Shown: positions 8,543-19,675 of the stretch, piece by piece | Position numbering within the stretch: the first letter of the stretch is position 1 | Layout of the letters: every line of letters starts with the position of its first letter | Assembly: GCF_040546275.1 (NCBI RefSeq) | Contig: NZ_JBEPNO010000021.1 | Coordinates: forward strand, 1-64,000 | Origin: Nakamurella sp040546275 | Lineage (GTDB): Bacteria; Actinomycetota; Actinomycetes; Mycobacteriales; Nakamurellaceae | DNA length: 64,000 nucleotides | Reading direction: 5' to 3' | Program-made: the position numbers and the translations under genes | The notes under the pieces: generated by a model | Databases searched by the model: none | Seen by the model: only the letters and a program-made list of their open reading frames with translations | What the model was told of the DNA's origin: nothing

Positions 8543-8592
8543 GGCCGGCGAGGGATGCGCGGCCGGCGAAGGATGCGCGGCCGGCGAGGGCG
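8539..8592 (+). repeat. Three 18-bp tandem repeats
   Basis: Units gcgcggccggcgagggat at 8539, 8557 and 8575 with one or two changes. They overlap the last copy of the 12-bp motif by 4 bases. The space 8414-8683 holds no gene that I can support. Confidence 0.8.
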
Positions 8593-8683
8593 GCGCAGTC
8601 GGTAGGGCGGTGCGGCCGGCCTGGGCGGCGCAGTCGGTAGGTGGGGCGGTAAGCCGCGTCAGGTGGCTGGGTGGCTCAGCGGG

Positions 8684-9157
8684 TTAGACGGTGCCGGCGT
8701 CGAGGGGCACGGCAGTGCGGGTGAGGCCGCTGCATCCACCGCTGCCGCAGGCGCAGCCGGCGCAAGCCGGGCTCGAACCGGGCTTGCGAGCCGGCACCGG
8801 AAGGGTCCGGGCCGCCTTCTCGCCCAGCACCCCGCCCGCGATGGTCAGCACCAGCACGGCGATGACGGCGAGCACGCCCACCACCACCGTCGTCGACGTC
8901 GGGACGGGGAGCAGCACGACGAGCAACGCCATCACCAAGGCGATGACGGAAGCGCCTCCGACCACCGGGGCCGCCACCTTGTTCGCCACTGCAAAAGCGT
9001 CGTCGGTGGAGACCGCGGCCGGGGAGTGGACGCCCAGGCGACCCGTGCGGGCGAGAGTGCCGGCCCACCCGCGGGCTGCGGTGACCCCGCCGAATCCTGC
9101 GAGGATGAGCAGCAGGACGGCGACCGGCAGGACGAAGGCGATAGGTGCGTTGGACAC
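8684..9157 (-). CDS. SdpI-like membrane protein with a Cys-rich C-terminus
   Basis: A 157-aa protein with three hydrophobic segments (about 5-25, 60-85 and 90-110). The sequence RTGRLGVHSPAAVSTDDAF then ANKVAAP after the first helix resembles the signature of SdpI-family proteins (GIRTP...S.EAW..AN...). SdpI in Bacillus is an immunity/signalling membrane protein; the role here is unknown. The end is unusual: CAGCACGSGGCSG, a CxxCxC...C cluster predicted on one side of the membrane. The GTG at 9157 is chosen because the hydrophobic stretch begins right after it. The frame is open further upstream to 9439, but that part only translates the 24-bp tandem repeat. Confidence 0.65.
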   Translation of the reverse strand: MSNAPIAFVLPVAVLLLILAGFGGVTAARGWAGTLARTGRLGVHSPAAVSTDDAFAVANKVAAPVVGGASVIALVMALLVVLLPVPTSTTVVVGVLAVIAVLVLTIAGGVLGEKAARTLPVPARKPGSSPACAGCACGSGGCSGLTRTAVPLDAGTV

Positions 9158-9218
9158 CCTGCGATGGTAGTTGAATCTCGCCTCCGGCCGTGGCCGCCTG
9201 GACCCCGGCCGGGTTCGC

Positions 9219-9386
9219 GCGAACCCGGCCCGAGCCGGTGTCGCGAACCCGGCCCGAGCCGATGGCGCGAACCCGGCCCGAGCCGATGGCGCGAACCCGG
9301 CCCGAGCCGATGGCGCGAACCTGGCCCGAGCCGATGGCGCGAACCTGGCCCGAGCCGATGGCGCGAACCTGGCCCGAGCCGATGGC
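9219..9386 (+). repeat. Seven 24-bp tandem repeats
   Basis: Units begin at 9219, 9243, 9267, 9291, 9315, 9339 and 9363, with consensus gcgaacctggcccgagccga plus tggc. A partial unit follows. The array lies between the SdpI-like gene start and the leuS leader promoter. All frames across it are open, which produces long spurious ORFs on both strands. Confidence 0.92.
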
Positions 9387-9433
9387 GCGCGAACCCGCCC
9401 AGACCGCAGTGAATTCTGCGTCGACCTGCGGAG

Positions 9434-9439
9434 TAACAT
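9434..9439 (+). promoter_or_regulatory. Predicted -10 box of the leuS leader
   Basis: TAACAT fits TANNNT and lies 8 nt before the ATG of the leader peptide. The leader transcript would start at or just before that ATG, ahead of the attenuator and leuS. Confidence 0.5.
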
Positions 9440-9447
9440 CAGCAGCT

Positions 9448-9483
9448 ATGGCAGTGACGTTGCTCCTTCCCGGGCCGCGCTGA
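9448..9483 (+). CDS. Leucine leader peptide of leuS
   Basis: An 11-codon ORF reading MAVTLLLPGPR, with three consecutive leucine codons, each different (TTG CTC CTT) and two of them uncommon in such GC-rich DNA. It lies 52 nt upstream of a GC stem followed by seven T and 180 nt upstream of leuS. This is the classical layout of transcription attenuation by ribosome stalling: low charged tRNA-Leu would stall the ribosome on the Leu codons and change the RNA fold. Bases 9474-9482, which include the leader stop, are perfectly complementary to 9523-9531. A second pairing of 9468-9473 with 9546-9551 would occupy the terminator's 3' arm. The regulation is inferred from sequence only. Confidence 0.65.
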   Translation: MAVTLLLPGPR

Positions 9484-9534
9484 TCGGTCGGTCCCTGCGG
9501 TTTCGCACCGGACCGGCGGCGACAGCGCGGCGTT

Positions 9535-9561
9535 CCCTCCTCTGACCGGGAGGGTTTTTTT
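9535..9561 (+). terminator. Rho-independent attenuator before leuS
   Basis: CCCTCC at 9535-9540 pairs with GGAGGG at 9549-9554 around an 8-nt loop, followed at once by seven T (9555-9561). It is the only terminator in this window with a long uninterrupted T run right after the stem, and it lies inside the leuS leader. A second hairpin at 9489-9515 (CGGTCC/GGACCG arms) precedes it. Confidence 0.75.
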
Positions 9562-9662
9562 GTGCCCGCGGTCGCCCACCCGACCGGCCGCGGGCGGAGG
9601 GCAGGTTGGGGGGTGGGTGATAGCAGTGAGCAGACCGTCAGGTCAGAGGAGAGATGGACGTC

Positions 9663-12596
<2,934 letters not shown>

Positions 12597-12719
12597 CAGC
12601 ACGTTCCGCAGCAGGGCGCAGTGTCACAGCTCGAACCGGAATCACCCGTAGGACTGCAACACCCGTTCGGCAGCACGATGAAGACAAGGTATTTCGGACC
12701 CACACGAGAGGATCGACCG

Positions 12720-13541
12720 GTGCGTATCGCAGTCAGTCAGTTCGACCCGGGCACCGACCCGGCGGCCAATGCCGATCACCTGGTGAAGTCCGCTGCCCGG
12801 GCGGCTGGTGACGGTGCGTCCCTGCTGCTGGCACCAGAAGGTTCGCTGGTGTCGTTCCTGCAGGACCCGACCGCACCCGTTCGTGCCGCCCAGCCACTGG
12901 ACGGACCGTTCGTGTCCGCACTGGCCGCGGCCTCGGAACGCCACGGGATCACCATCTCCGCAGGCACTTTCGTGCCCGATCCGAGCTCGACGAGGGTGCA
13001 CAACACGCTGGCGATCGTGCAGGGTGGACAGTTGGTCGCGGCCTACCGGAAGATTCACCTCTACGACGCCTTCTCCTTCGTCGAGTCCGATGCGGTTGTG
13101 CCCGGTACCGACACCCCGCCGGTGGTCGAGATCGATGGCATGGCCATCGGTTTCGCCACCTGCTACGACCTCCGATTCCCGGAGCTGTTCCGGGTGCTGC
13201 AGAATGCCGGTGCGCAGGTGCTGGCACTGGCGTCGGCGTGGGTGAAGGGTCCACTGAAGGAGGAGCACTGGCTCACGCTGCTACGGGCCAGAGCCATCGA
13301 GAACACCTGCTACATGGTGGCTGCGGACCAGATCGGCCGGGCCGGCGTCGGACGGTCCGCTGCTTTCGATCCGTTCGGTCTACCCCTGCTGGACCTCGGC
13401 AACGCCGATCCCGGCTACGGACTGGTCGAGGTCGACCCGGCCCGCGTCGACGAGGTGCGGAAGGTGCTGCCCTGCAACGAACATGCCCGCTTCCGGATCG
13501 ATCCGGCGCCGTTGGGGGCGGCCGTCGGGGCCACCCCGTGA
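12720..13541 (+). CDS. Carbon-nitrogen hydrolase (nitrilase superfamily)
   Basis: Cytosolic amidase-type enzyme of the nitrilase superfamily, 273 aa. The Glu-Lys-Cys triad is visible: Glu in LLLAPEGSLV (about 40), Lys in YRKIHLYD (about 109) and Cys in GFATCYDLRFPEL (about 145). The segment order resembles the Nit1/Nit2-like branch (deaminated glutathione or omega-amide amidases); the substrate cannot be fixed from sequence. The GTG at 12720 has AGAGGA at 12707-12712 with 7-nt spacing, and VRIAVSQFDPG is the expected first strand, so I reject the earlier in-frame GTG at 12621. The stop overlaps the next start by GTGA, coupling it to the MOSC-like gene. Confidence 0.88.
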   Translation: MRIAVSQFDPGTDPAANADHLVKSAARAAGDGASLLLAPEGSLVSFLQDPTAPVRAAQPLDGPFVSALAAASERHGITISAGTFVPDPSSTRVHNTLAIVQGGQLVAAYRKIHLYDAFSFVESDAVVPGTDTPPVVEIDGMAIGFATCYDLRFPELFRVLQNAGAQVLALASAWVKGPLKEEHWLTLLRARAIENTCYMVAADQIGRAGVGRSAAFDPFGLPLLDLGNADPGYGLVEVDPARVDEVRKVLPCNEHARFRIDPAPLGAAVGATP

Positions 13542-14140
13542 GATATCGGATCGTCCGGCTGCAGGTGCAGACCGAGCCGCTCAAGGTGGGCCGGGCACCC
13601 CTGCGCACCTACGATCCGTCGTCGATCGAATCGGTACCGCGGATCGAGTTCGGCCCGGACGGCGTGATCGGCCTGGCCGAGCGGCTGGGGTCGGTGATCG
13701 ACGTCCATCACCGCGATCACCCGCGATCGCGGGATCGCCGCGGCCTGGGCGGGATCACCTTCATGGGGACCGGTGACTACACCAGACTGCAGGCGCGCTA
13801 CGGCCCGCATCTCACCGAGGGGATCGCCGGCGAGACCATCCTGCTCGACGCCCCAGACGGACTGGCGGGCCTCCCACTGCCGGCCCGTGTCATGTTGCAC
13901 GGCGCCGGCAGCCCGGTACTGCTGTCCGACGTGCGGGTGGCAGACCCGTGTGTCGAGTTCAGCCGGTTCAGTCTGGGGCAGCAGACCTCGGACGAGGTCG
14001 ACGACGCGGTGAAGAAAGCCCTGATCGATCTCGATGACGGCGCCAGGGGCTATCGTGCGGTGGCCAGTGGCAGTGGCCGTCTCGTCCTGGGCGACGAGGT
14101 CGAGATCGAGGAGCTCCCAGAGGAATCGCGGATCATCTGA
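13538..14140 (+). CDS. MOSC-like domain protein
   Basis: A 200-aa protein coupled to the nitrilase by a GTGA overlap. The order of motifs resembles a MOSC domain, the sulfur-carrier fold of Moco sulfurases and YiiM-type proteins: RIVRLQVQTEPLKVG near the start, FGPDGVIGL, VHHRDHPRSRD, a strand-helix stretch GTGDYTRLQARYG, GIAGETILLD in place of GxxGENL, and a late Cys in VADPCVEFSRFSLG. The usual Asn of GEN is Thr here, so this is a diverged member, and the assignment is moderate. A more conservative label is conserved hypothetical protein. No signal peptide or membrane segment is present. Confidence 0.6.
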   Translation: MRYRIVRLQVQTEPLKVGRAPLRTYDPSSIESVPRIEFGPDGVIGLAERLGSVIDVHHRDHPRSRDRRGLGGITFMGTGDYTRLQARYGPHLTEGIAGETILLDAPDGLAGLPLPARVMLHGAGSPVLLSDVRVADPCVEFSRFSLGQQTSDEVDDAVKKALIDLDDGARGYRAVASGSGRLVLGDEVEIEELPEESRII

Positions 14141-14148
14141 CCGGTGAC

Positions 14149-14193
14149 CGCAACGATGCGGTCGCGTGCAGTCGCAGCGATGCGGTCGCGTGC
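14149..14193 (+). repeat. Two 21-bp direct repeats before the arabinose regulator
   Basis: The 21-base unit at 14149-14169 recurs at 14173-14193 with one mismatch (period 24). It contains the 8-mer gatgcggt, lies 89 bases before the regulator start and shows no palindromy, so an operator role is doubtful. Confidence 0.7.
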
Positions 14194-14281
14194 GGTGGCC
14201 GGCGGTGGCCGGCCCGCCGCCCCGGGCCGGGAGATCGTTCGTCGGTAGCGGCCGGCTGGAGACGGAAGGGGTGGCGACGGT

Positions 14282-15298
14282 ATGACGGCAGGGAATCCGG
14301 GGCGCCCACCGGGCATGCACGACGTGGCGCGCCGCGCCGGCGTGTCCCACCAGACCGTCTCCCGGGTGCTCAACGGTCTGCCCAACGTCCGCGAGGAAAC
14401 GCGCGAGCGGGTGGTCGCGGCGATTGCCGAGCTCGGATACCGCCGTAACAGCGCGGCCCGGGCTCTGGTCACGAGGCGGTCGTCCGTGATCGGCGTGATG
14501 ACGAGTGGTTCCACTCTGTGGGGACCGAGCAGCGCGCTGATCGCCGTGGAGAGTGCCGCCAGAGAGGCTGGTTACCATGTCAGCCTCGCCGGCATCGGTA
14601 GCGTCGACAATGCCGCGGTGGCAAGTGCTTTCGAGCATTTCATCGATCAATCGGTGGAAGGCATCATCGTGATCGCGCCGGAGGGCGCCCTGGCCCATGC
14701 TGCGGATCCTTTCGTCACCCGGGTACCGGTGGTGATGGTGTCTGCCGACGCGGAGCCGGCCCCGGGCGTCCACATCACCTCCGTCGATCAGGAGGCCGGT
14801 GCCCGCTTGGCCGTCCGTCACCTGCTGGACCTGGGGCACACCGCGATCGCCCATGTCGCCGGCCCGCCACTCTGGTTCGACGCGGCAGCACGTCAACGCG
14901 GCTGGGAAAGCGAACTGGTCTCCGCGGGCCTCCGCCCCGTGGCCCCGCTCGCCGGCGACTGGACGGCCGTCAGCGGATACGAGGCGGGCAGGAAGCTGGC
15001 CGCGGGACCGTTGCCGACAGCGGTCTTCGCCGCCAACGACCTGATGGCGCTGGGCCTGATCCGAGCTCTGTACGACAGCGGAATCACTGTCCCGCAACAG
15101 GTGTCGGTGGTCGGCTTCGACGACATCCCCGGTGCCGCACACTTCATCCCGGGCCTGACGACGGTGAAACAGGACTTCGCCGCCCTCGGCCGGCAGTGCA
15201 TCGACATCCTGCTGGCGGCGCTGAACGAAGCGCCTGACGAACACCGCCCGCTGGCGCCGGGATTGATCGTCCGCGAGAGCACCGCTGCACCGGCTTGA
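14282..15298 (+). CDS. LacI-family regulator of the arabinose regulon (AraR-like)
   Basis: DNA-binding repressor, 338 aa. The N-terminal LacI helix-turn-helix reads HDVARRAGVSHQTVSRVLNG (about 11-30), with a hinge helix including SAARALVTRR. The periplasmic-binding-like sugar domain (about 65-330) includes GIIVIAPEG, RLAVRHLLDLGHTAIAHVAGP and FAANDLMALGLIRAL. It stands directly upstream of araBDA in the same direction. Both promoters of the cluster carry TGTGARCGTTAACA, a LacI-family palindrome over the -10 box (15370 and 19689), so this protein is the probable arabinose-responsive repressor; the binding itself is inferred. It is not homologous to E. coli AraC or to the GntR-headed Bacillus AraR. 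The start has GGAAGGGG about 9 nt upstream. Confidence 0.88.
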   Translation: MTAGNPGRPPGMHDVARRAGVSHQTVSRVLNGLPNVREETRERVVAAIAELGYRRNSAARALVTRRSSVIGVMTSGSTLWGPSSALIAVESAAREAGYHVSLAGIGSVDNAAVASAFEHFIDQSVEGIIVIAPEGALAHAADPFVTRVPVVMVSADAEPAPGVHITSVDQEAGARLAVRHLLDLGHTAIAHVAGPPLWFDAAARQRGWESELVSAGLRPVAPLAGDWTAVSGYEAGRKLAAGPLPTAVFAANDLMALGLIRALYDSGITVPQQVSVVGFDDIPGAAHFIPGLTTVKQDFAALGRQCIDILLAALNEAPDEHRPLAPGLIVRESTAAPA

Positions 15299-15355
15299 CG
15301 TAGGCATACCGTAGCTCGCCGAATCGAACGTCTCGAACTCGTTGCCATGAAGGGC

Positions 15356-15384
15356 TTGACGCCGCTCCATGTGAACGTTAACAA
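15356..15384 (+). promoter_or_regulatory. araB promoter with LacI-type operator
   Basis: The -35 box TTGACG (15356-15361) and -10 box TAACAA (15379-15384) are 17 bp apart. TGTGAACGTTAACA at 15370-15383, one change from a perfect palindrome, covers the -10 box. The same 14-mer with one base changed lies at the same place in the transporter promoter at 19676-19703. Confidence 0.7.
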
Positions 15385-15456
15385 TGTCTCAAGTCCAACA
15401 TCGGTGGATCGCGGACGAGATTCGCGAACCGCACCTGCACGGCGAGAGAGGCACCA

Positions 15457-17169
15457 ATGACGGTGGATCCCCAGCGAGCCCTGACCATCGGGGTCGACTA
15501 CGGCACGCTCTCCGGGCGCGCGGTCGTCGTCCGGGTGGCGGACGGCGCCGAACTGGGTTCAGCCGTTCACGAATACACCCACGGCGTCATCGATCGCGAA
15601 CTCCCCGGCACCGGCCGGCAGCTCCCTCCGGACTGGGCCCTGCAGGTGCCGTCGGACTATGTCGACGTCCTGCGCTCCGCCGTGCCGGCCGCCATCGTGG
15701 CGGCCGGTATCGACGCGTCCGACGTCGTCGGCATCGGGACCGACTTCACCGCCTGCACCATGCTGCCGGTGACCGCGGACGGGGTCCCGCTCTGCCAGCT
15801 CGCGGAGTACGCGGACCGCCCGCATGCCTACGTCAAACTCTGGAAACACCATGCAGCCCAACCACAGGCGGATCGGATCAACGAACTTGCGCGGGAGCGT
15901 GGCGAATCCTGGCTCCCCCGCTACGGCGGCCTGATCTCCAGCGAATGGGAGTTTGCCAAGGGCCTGCAACTGCTCGAGGAGGACCCGGAAATCTACGCTG
16001 CCGCGGCCCACTGGGTCGAGGCGGCAGACTGGATCATCTGGCAGCTGACCGGCACCTACGTCCGCAACGCCTGCACGGCCGGCTACAAGGGCATCCGTCA
16101 GGACGGCGCCTATCCGTCCCGCGAATTCCTGGCGGCGCTCAACCCCGATTTCGCCGGTTTCGTCGACGACAAGCTCGAGGCGACGATCGGCCAGCTCGGC
16201 TCGCGGGCCGGCGGACTCAGCGCGGAAGCCGCGGCCTGGACGGGACTGCCGGTCGGGGTCGCAGTCGCGGTCGGCAATGTCGACGCCCACGTCACCGTTC
16301 CGGCCGGGAACGCATTGGCGCCCGGCCAGATGGTCGCCATCATGGGTACGTCCACCTGCCACGTGATGAACGGCCGCGAGCTGCGTGAGGTCCCTGGGAT
16401 GTGCGGCGTCGTGGAGGGCGGGATCAGCGAGGGTCTGTTCGGCTACGAGGCCGGGCAGAGCGGGGTCGGCGACATCTTCGGATACTTCGTAGGATCCGGT
16501 GTGCCGCAGGACTACTACCGGCGGGCGCAGGCGGCAGGGCAGAGCGTGCACGAGCTGCTCACCGAGCTCTCGGCCGGCCAGCAGGTCGGCGAGCACGGCC
16601 TGATCGCGCTGGACTGGCACAGCGGCAACCGCTCGGTGCTGGTGGATCACGAACTGTCCGGGGTGATCGTCGGTCAGACGCTCACCACCCGGCCCGAGGA
16701 CGTGTATCGCGCGCTGATCGAGGCAACCGCCTTCGGTGCCAGGACGATCATCGAGACGTTCGGCCGCTCCGGGGTTCCGGTCACCGAGCTGATCATCTCG
16801 GGCGGTCTCACCAAGAATGCGATGCTCATGCAGATCTACGCCGACGTCACCGGCCTGCCGCTGTCGATCATCACCTCGGACCAGGGTCCGGCGCTGGGCT
16901 CGGCCATCCACGCCGCGGTCGCTGCCGGCGCCTACCCGGATGTCGCGGCCGCGGCGGAGGTGATGGGCCGGGTGGAACGTGCTGTCTACCAACCAGTCCC
17001 CGCCGACCAGCAGGCTTACGACGAGCTCTTCGCCGAATACACCCTGCTCCACGACTACTTCGGCCGCGGCGGCAACGACGTCATGCACCGGCTCAAGGCC
17101 ATCCAGCGCCGGGCGCATCGGAGCGCTGCTGACCCTGCTGCATCCAACTCCGGGGCCGTGCTGGTATGA
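15457..17169 (+). CDS. araB: Ribulokinase
   Basis: Phosphorylates L-ribulose to L-ribulose 5-phosphate with ATP, the second step of L-arabinose use; cytosolic FGGY-family sugar kinase, 570 aa, the usual length. The N-terminal phosphate loop IGVDYGTLSGRAVVV, the family segment GTDFTACTMLPV, the central GTSTCHVMNG region with AGNALAPGQM, and the C-terminal ADP loop LIISGGLTKNAMLMQIYADV are all present. The ATG at 15457 follows GAGAGAGG by 5-6 nt. First gene of the araBDA operon; its stop overlaps araD by ATGA. Confidence 0.95.
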   Translation: MTVDPQRALTIGVDYGTLSGRAVVVRVADGAELGSAVHEYTHGVIDRELPGTGRQLPPDWALQVPSDYVDVLRSAVPAAIVAAGIDASDVVGIGTDFTACTMLPVTADGVPLCQLAEYADRPHAYVKLWKHHAAQPQADRINELARERGESWLPRYGGLISSEWEFAKGLQLLEEDPEIYAAAAHWVEAADWIIWQLTGTYVRNACTAGYKGIRQDGAYPSREFLAALNPDFAGFVDDKLEATIGQLGSRAGGLSAEAAAWTGLPVGVAVAVGNVDAHVTVPAGNALAPGQMVAIMGTSTCHVMNGRELREVPGMCGVVEGGISEGLFGYEAGQSGVGDIFGYFVGSGVPQDYYRRAQAAGQSVHELLTELSAGQQVGEHGLIALDWHSGNRSVLVDHELSGVIVGQTLTTRPEDVYRALIEATAFGARTIIETFGRSGVPVTELIISGGLTKNAMLMQIYADVTGLPLSIITSDQGPALGSAIHAAVAAGAYPDVAAAAEVMGRVERAVYQPVPADQQAYDELFAEYTLLHDYFGRGGNDVMHRLKAIQRRAHRSAADPAASNSGAVLV

Positions 17170-17843
17170 CGGTCACCGGTGACGTGCAGGACACCGTCGC
17201 CCGGCTCCGGGCAGAGTTGGCCGTGCTGCACGCGGAACTGCCCAGGAACGACCTGGTGGTCTGGACGGCCGGCAACGTCTCGGCCCGCGTCCCGGGGCGG
17301 GACCTGTTGGTGATCAAGCCGTCCGGCGTCAGCTACGACGACCTGACGGCGTCGGCCATGGTCGTCACCGACCTGGACGGCGTGCTGGTCGAGGGCGACG
17401 GGTCGCCGTCCTCGGACACGGCCGCCCACGCGTACGTCTACCGCCACCGACCGGATGTCGGCGGAGTGGTGCACACGCACTCCAGCTACGCCTGCGCGTG
17501 GTCGGCCATCGGTATCCCGGTCCCGTGCGTGCTGACCATGATGGCCGACGAGTTCGGCGGCGACATCCCGATCGGGCCGTTCGCGCTGATCGGCGACGAC
17601 TCGATCGGCCGCGGGATCGTGGATACGTTGCGGCACAGCCGGTCGAAGGCTGTCATCATGGCCAACCACGGCCCGTTCACCATCGGTCGCACGGCCAAGG
17701 AGGCAGTGAAGGCCGCTGTCATGTGCGAAGAGGTCTGCCGGGCGGTTTTCCTGGCCCGACAGCTCGGCGATCCGGTCCCGATCGCCCAGGCCGACATCGA
17801 TTCTCTCTATGCCCGCTACCAGAACGTCTACGGCCAGTCCTGA
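17166..17843 (+). CDS. araD: L-ribulose-5-phosphate 4-epimerase
   Basis: Converts L-ribulose 5-phosphate to D-xylulose 5-phosphate, feeding the pentose phosphate pathway. A class II aldolase/adducin fold Zn enzyme, 225 aa. Recognisable parts are LVVWTAGNVSARVPG (about 32-46), the phosphate-binding KPSGVSYDDL, SSDTAAHAYVYRHRPDVGGV, the Zn-binding VHTHSSYACAW and the late MANHGPFTIG His. The start overlaps the araB stop by 4 bases. Confidence 0.94.
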   Translation: MTVTGDVQDTVARLRAELAVLHAELPRNDLVVWTAGNVSARVPGRDLLVIKPSGVSYDDLTASAMVVTDLDGVLVEGDGSPSSDTAAHAYVYRHRPDVGGVVHTHSSYACAWSAIGIPVPCVLTMMADEFGGDIPIGPFALIGDDSIGRGIVDTLRHSRSKAVIMANHGPFTIGRTAKEAVKAAVMCEEVCRAVFLARQLGDPVPIAQADIDSLYARYQNVYGQS

Positions 17844-17933
17844 ACCCGCGCATGTCCTCCGCCACCACACCGCCTGCACCGCAGCGCCTCCCACACACCG
17901 CGCAGGTGCAGCCCGCAGCCAGAAAGGCCGCTC

Positions 17934-19436
17934 ATGATCACGCTCCCACGGGAATGCTGGTTCCTCACCGGAAGTCAGGGGCTCTACGGACCGGACACGC
18001 TGGACCAGGTCGCCCACCAGTCGCAGCAGATCGCAACCGAACTCGACGCCTCCGCCGAACTGGACATCCCCGTGGTGTGGAAGCCGGTGCTCACCGAGGC
18101 CGGCGACATCCGGCGGATGATGTTGGCCGCCAACGCCTATGACAACTGCATGGGCGTGATCATCTGGATGCACACGTTCTCGCCGGCGAAGATGTGGATC
18201 AGCGGGCTCGACGCATTGCGGAAGCCGTTGCTCCACCTGCACACCCAAGCCAACGTGGACCTGCCGTGGGCCGAGATCGACATGGATTTCATGAATCTCA
18301 ACCAGGCTGCACACGGTGATCGAGAGGTCGGCTACATCCAGACCCGGCTCGGCATCGCCCGCAAGACGGTGGCCGGTCACGTCAGCAATCCCAAGGTGGC
18401 GGCCAGGGTCGGTTCGTGGCAGCGCGCCGCGGCGGGCGCCGCGGCCGTCCGCTCGCTCAAGCTGGCCCGGTTCGGCGACAACATGCGGGACGTGGCCGTC
18501 ACCGAGGGAGACAAGGTCGAGGCTCAGCTACGCTTCGGTGTCTCGGTGAACACCTACGGTGTCAACGATCTCGTCGAGCACGTCGACGCGGCGTCTGGGG
18601 CCGCGATCGACGCGCTCGTCGGTGAGTACGCCGAGACCTACAAGGTCGCCCCGGAGTTGCTGCCTGGCGGAGCCCGCCACGAGTCGCTGCGATATGGGGC
18701 TCGGATCGAGATCGGGCTGCGCAGCTTTCTGACCGAGGGCGGCTTCGGTGCATTCACCACGAACTTCGAGGATCTGGGTGGTCTCCGGCAGCTCCCGGGC
18801 CTCGCCGTCCAGCGATTGATGGCCGACGGCTACGGATTCGGCGGTGAGGGCGACTGGAAGACCTCGGTCATGCTGCACACCCTCAAGGCGATGGCGACCG
18901 GGCGCGTCGGTGGTACGTCGTTCATGGAGGACTACACCTACGACCTCGGCGCCCCCGTGCCGACCATCCTCGGTGCGCACATGCTCGAGGTCTGTCCCAG
19001 CATCGCGGCCGACACCCCCACCCTGGAGATCCACCCGCTCGGAATCGGTGGCCGGGAGGATCCGGTCCGGCTGGTCTTCGACGCCGTCCCAGGACCGGCC
19101 GTCGTGCTCGGCATCGCCGACATGGGAGAACGGTTCCGGCTGGTGGCGAACGAGATCACCGTCGTCCCATCGGCGCAGCCCCTCCCGAAACTGCCGGTGG
19201 CACGGGCGGTCTGGGAGCCGGCGCCCTCGCTGGAGACCTCGGCCGAGTGCTGGCTCGCTGCCGGCGGACCGCACCACACGGTGCTGTCGGCCGCCCTCGG
19301 GGTGGAGGAGCTGCATGACTTCGCCGAGATCATCGGGACCGAACTGCTGGTGATCGACCGGCAGACCACGACCCGGAACTTCGCCAACGAGCTGCGCTGG
19401 AACCAGGCCTACTACCGCCTGGCGAAAGGTTTCTGA
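17934..19436 (+). CDS. araA: L-arabinose isomerase
   Basis: Converts L-arabinose to L-ribulose, the first step of the pathway; cytosolic Mn-dependent isomerase, 500 aa as usual. Visible family blocks include WFLTGSQGLYG at the N-terminus, MHTFSPAKMWI, LHTQANVDLPW, FGDNMRDVAVTEGDKVEAQ, the active-site TEGGFGAFTTNFEDL (Glu about 308), and MEDYTYD then LGAHMLEVCP (metal-binding Glu and His). The gap after araD is 90 bases with no visible terminator, so araBDA is probably one transcript. An intergenic region of about 550 bases separates it from the transporter operon. Confidence 0.96.
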   Translation: MITLPRECWFLTGSQGLYGPDTLDQVAHQSQQIATELDASAELDIPVVWKPVLTEAGDIRRMMLAANAYDNCMGVIIWMHTFSPAKMWISGLDALRKPLLHLHTQANVDLPWAEIDMDFMNLNQAAHGDREVGYIQTRLGIARKTVAGHVSNPKVAARVGSWQRAAAGAAAVRSLKLARFGDNMRDVAVTEGDKVEAQLRFGVSVNTYGVNDLVEHVDAASGAAIDALVGEYAETYKVAPELLPGGARHESLRYGARIEIGLRSFLTEGGFGAFTTNFEDLGGLRQLPGLAVQRLMADGYGFGGEGDWKTSVMLHTLKAMATGRVGGTSFMEDYTYDLGAPVPTILGAHMLEVCPSIAADTPTLEIHPLGIGGREDPVRLVFDAVPGPAVVLGIADMGERFRLVANEITVVPSAQPLPKLPVARAVWEPAPSLETSAECWLAAGGPHHTVLSAALGVEELHDFAEIIGTELLVIDRQTTTRNFANELRWNQAYYRLAKGF

Positions 19437-19675
19437 CCACGCCCGGTGGCGGTATTTCGTAGGCCCGTTTCCGGGCACCCGCGTTTTGTCGCGAGGGTGG
19501 CCGGCTCGTGATGGTAGCCGGCGCGCGATCGAGATGGGCGACGCCAGCCCCTGTATCGATCCTCGGTCCGAATTGTCTGCGCATCAAAAATCGCCAGATT
19601 GTCCGTTTCCGGTCGTACCCGACAGCGCCGGATCCATGTGCATCGCAAATGTTATGAAGGAGGTGTGGGAATCGC
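19437..19675. other. First part of the araA-transporter gap, nothing recognised
   Basis: I see no gene, repeat or hairpin that I can support in these 239 bases. GC is a little lower than in the flanks from about 19560. The rest of the gap holds the transporter promoter and a 17-bp repeat. Confidence 0.5.

Noticed and set aside
8655..8700. tRNA-like stretch (ggctcagcgggttagac resembles a D-arm)
   Set aside because: No acceptor stem, anticodon arm or T-arm with GTTCGA-type loop can be drawn around it, and its right part lies in the 3' end of the SdpI-like gene.
9158..9439. N-terminal extension of the SdpI-like protein through the 24-bp repeats
   Set aside because: It would add about 94 residues of Arg/Ala/Phe/Pro repeat ahead of the first membrane helix; every frame through the array is open, so openness is not evidence.
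13415..15370. Long minus-strand ORF across the MOSC-like and LacI genes
   Set aside because: Shadow of two well-supported plus-strand genes; composition-driven, with no motif.
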